From: Pseudomonas tremae
Lineage (GTDB): Bacteria > Pseudomonadota > Gammaproteobacteria > Pseudomonadales > Pseudomonadaceae
NCBI RefSeq assembly: GCF_001401155.1
Contig: NZ_LJRO01000508.1
Span: 39,354 to 103,353, forward strand
DNA: 64,000 nucleotides
Direction: 5' to 3'
Position numbers and translations under genes: made by a program. The notes beneath the pieces are model-generated. The model did not search any database. It worked only from the letters and a program-made list of their open reading frames with translations, and was not told the DNA's origin. Position 1 is the stretch's first letter. The number at the start of each line of letters is the position of its first letter. Shown here piece by piece: positions 63,863 through 64,000 of this stretch.

Positions 63863-64000
63863 CTAGCAAGCGCCCAGGCCCAGTTGTAATGCTGCCAGCC
63901 CGACATGTTGCCAGGCCCACCACAGCAGCCCCAACAGCACCGCCACCGCCACCGCCACCGCCACCGCCACCAAGGCCGAGGCTAATGGCCAGCGCCCGGT
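63863..64000 (-). CDS. C-terminal end of a membrane protein (start outside window)
   Basis: Only the last 45 codons are in the window. They encode a hydrophobic segment with an alternating Val-Ala stretch, then LLGLLWWAWQHVG, and end in LGLGAC. This looks like the final membrane helix of a transporter. The order fadL-gpx-MFS transporter in P. aeruginosa suggests an MFS protein. The family itself cannot be shown from this piece. Confidence 0.6.
   Translation of the reverse strand, partial: TGRWPLASALVAVAVAVAVAVLLGLLWWAWQHVGLAALQLGLGAC
63938..63970. repeat. Hexanucleotide repeat CGCCAC x5
   Basis: CAC followed by five CGCCAC units lies within the membrane-protein gene. It encodes alternating Val and Ala on the minus strand, so unit gain or loss would not shift the frame. 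Confidence 0.8.

Noticed and set aside
63938..63970. CRISPR-like repeat
   Set aside because: The repeat is a 6-bp tandem inside a coding region with no spacers.

Overview
The window is ordinary high-GC chromosomal DNA from a fluorescent pseudomonad, most likely the Pseudomonas syringae group. I base this on gene order I know from Pseudomonas. Examples are sagS-like kinase/gpx/msrB/alaA/htpX, ohrR/ohr/efp/earP, the gyrA-serC-pheA-tyrA-cmk-rpsA-ihfB supraoperon, gyrA/mtnA/mtaD/ubiG/mupP/yciK, and rbdA/ABC/bolA/fumC. EF-P carries Arg32 and is paired with the rhamnosyltransferase EarP, as expected for this genus. I found no tRNA, rRNA, CRISPR array, IS element or prophage.

Layout. 1-6.6 kb: 3' part of a hybrid sensor kinase, glutathione peroxidase, MsrB, alanine aminotransferase, HtpX protease and a LigB-type dioxygenase. 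6.6-15 kb: DEAD-box helicase, spermidine-synthase-like protein, type II DAHP synthase, TauE permease, the OhrR/Ohr peroxide pair, then EF-P and EarP. 15-19.3 kb: an accessory patch with a two-gene McrBC-type system and three small conserved-looking genes, one of them GreA/GreB-like. 19.4-29 kb: amino acid permease, TlpA-type thioredoxin, TetR regulator, ComEA-like protein, the end of an O-antigen-type locus (WbpM, WbpL and an epimerase) and a CPSF-like metallo-beta-lactamase protein. 29-44.6 kb: LapA-like protein, ihfB, rpsA, cmk, tyrA, pheA, serC and gyrA on the minus strand, then mtnA and a plus-strand mtaD-ubiG-mupP-yciK cluster. 44.7-50 kb: a diguanylate cyclase, a TenA-like protein, an RbdA-like GGDEF/EAL protein and an ABC exporter. 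50-57.4 kb: DsbA-like protein, TrhO, BolA, DUF2059 protein, FumC, a quinone reductase, a drug/metabolite transporter and TapT. 57.6-64 kb: an ACP-like protein without the carrier serine, a candidate PhrS-type small RNA, RmuC, small unknown genes, FadL, a periplasmic glutathione peroxidase and the end of a membrane protein.

Most notable point. The aromatic supraoperon is damaged. The hisC-type aminotransferase usually found between pheA and tyrA is missing. The EPSP synthase (AroA) half normally fused to TyrA is reduced to a C-terminal remnant that lacks domain I and has lost key active-site residues. The frame is still open and still translationally coupled to cmk. The cell should therefore need another aroA elsewhere. 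Other leads are a nested 12-bp hairpin in the leader of efp, a minus-strand PhrS-like RNA with a 40-codon ORF, a minimal McrBC pair, a strongly reduced O-antigen site next to ihfB, and a small DnaA-box cluster upstream of rmuC.

All family names rest on motifs and remembered gene order read by eye. No search was run.
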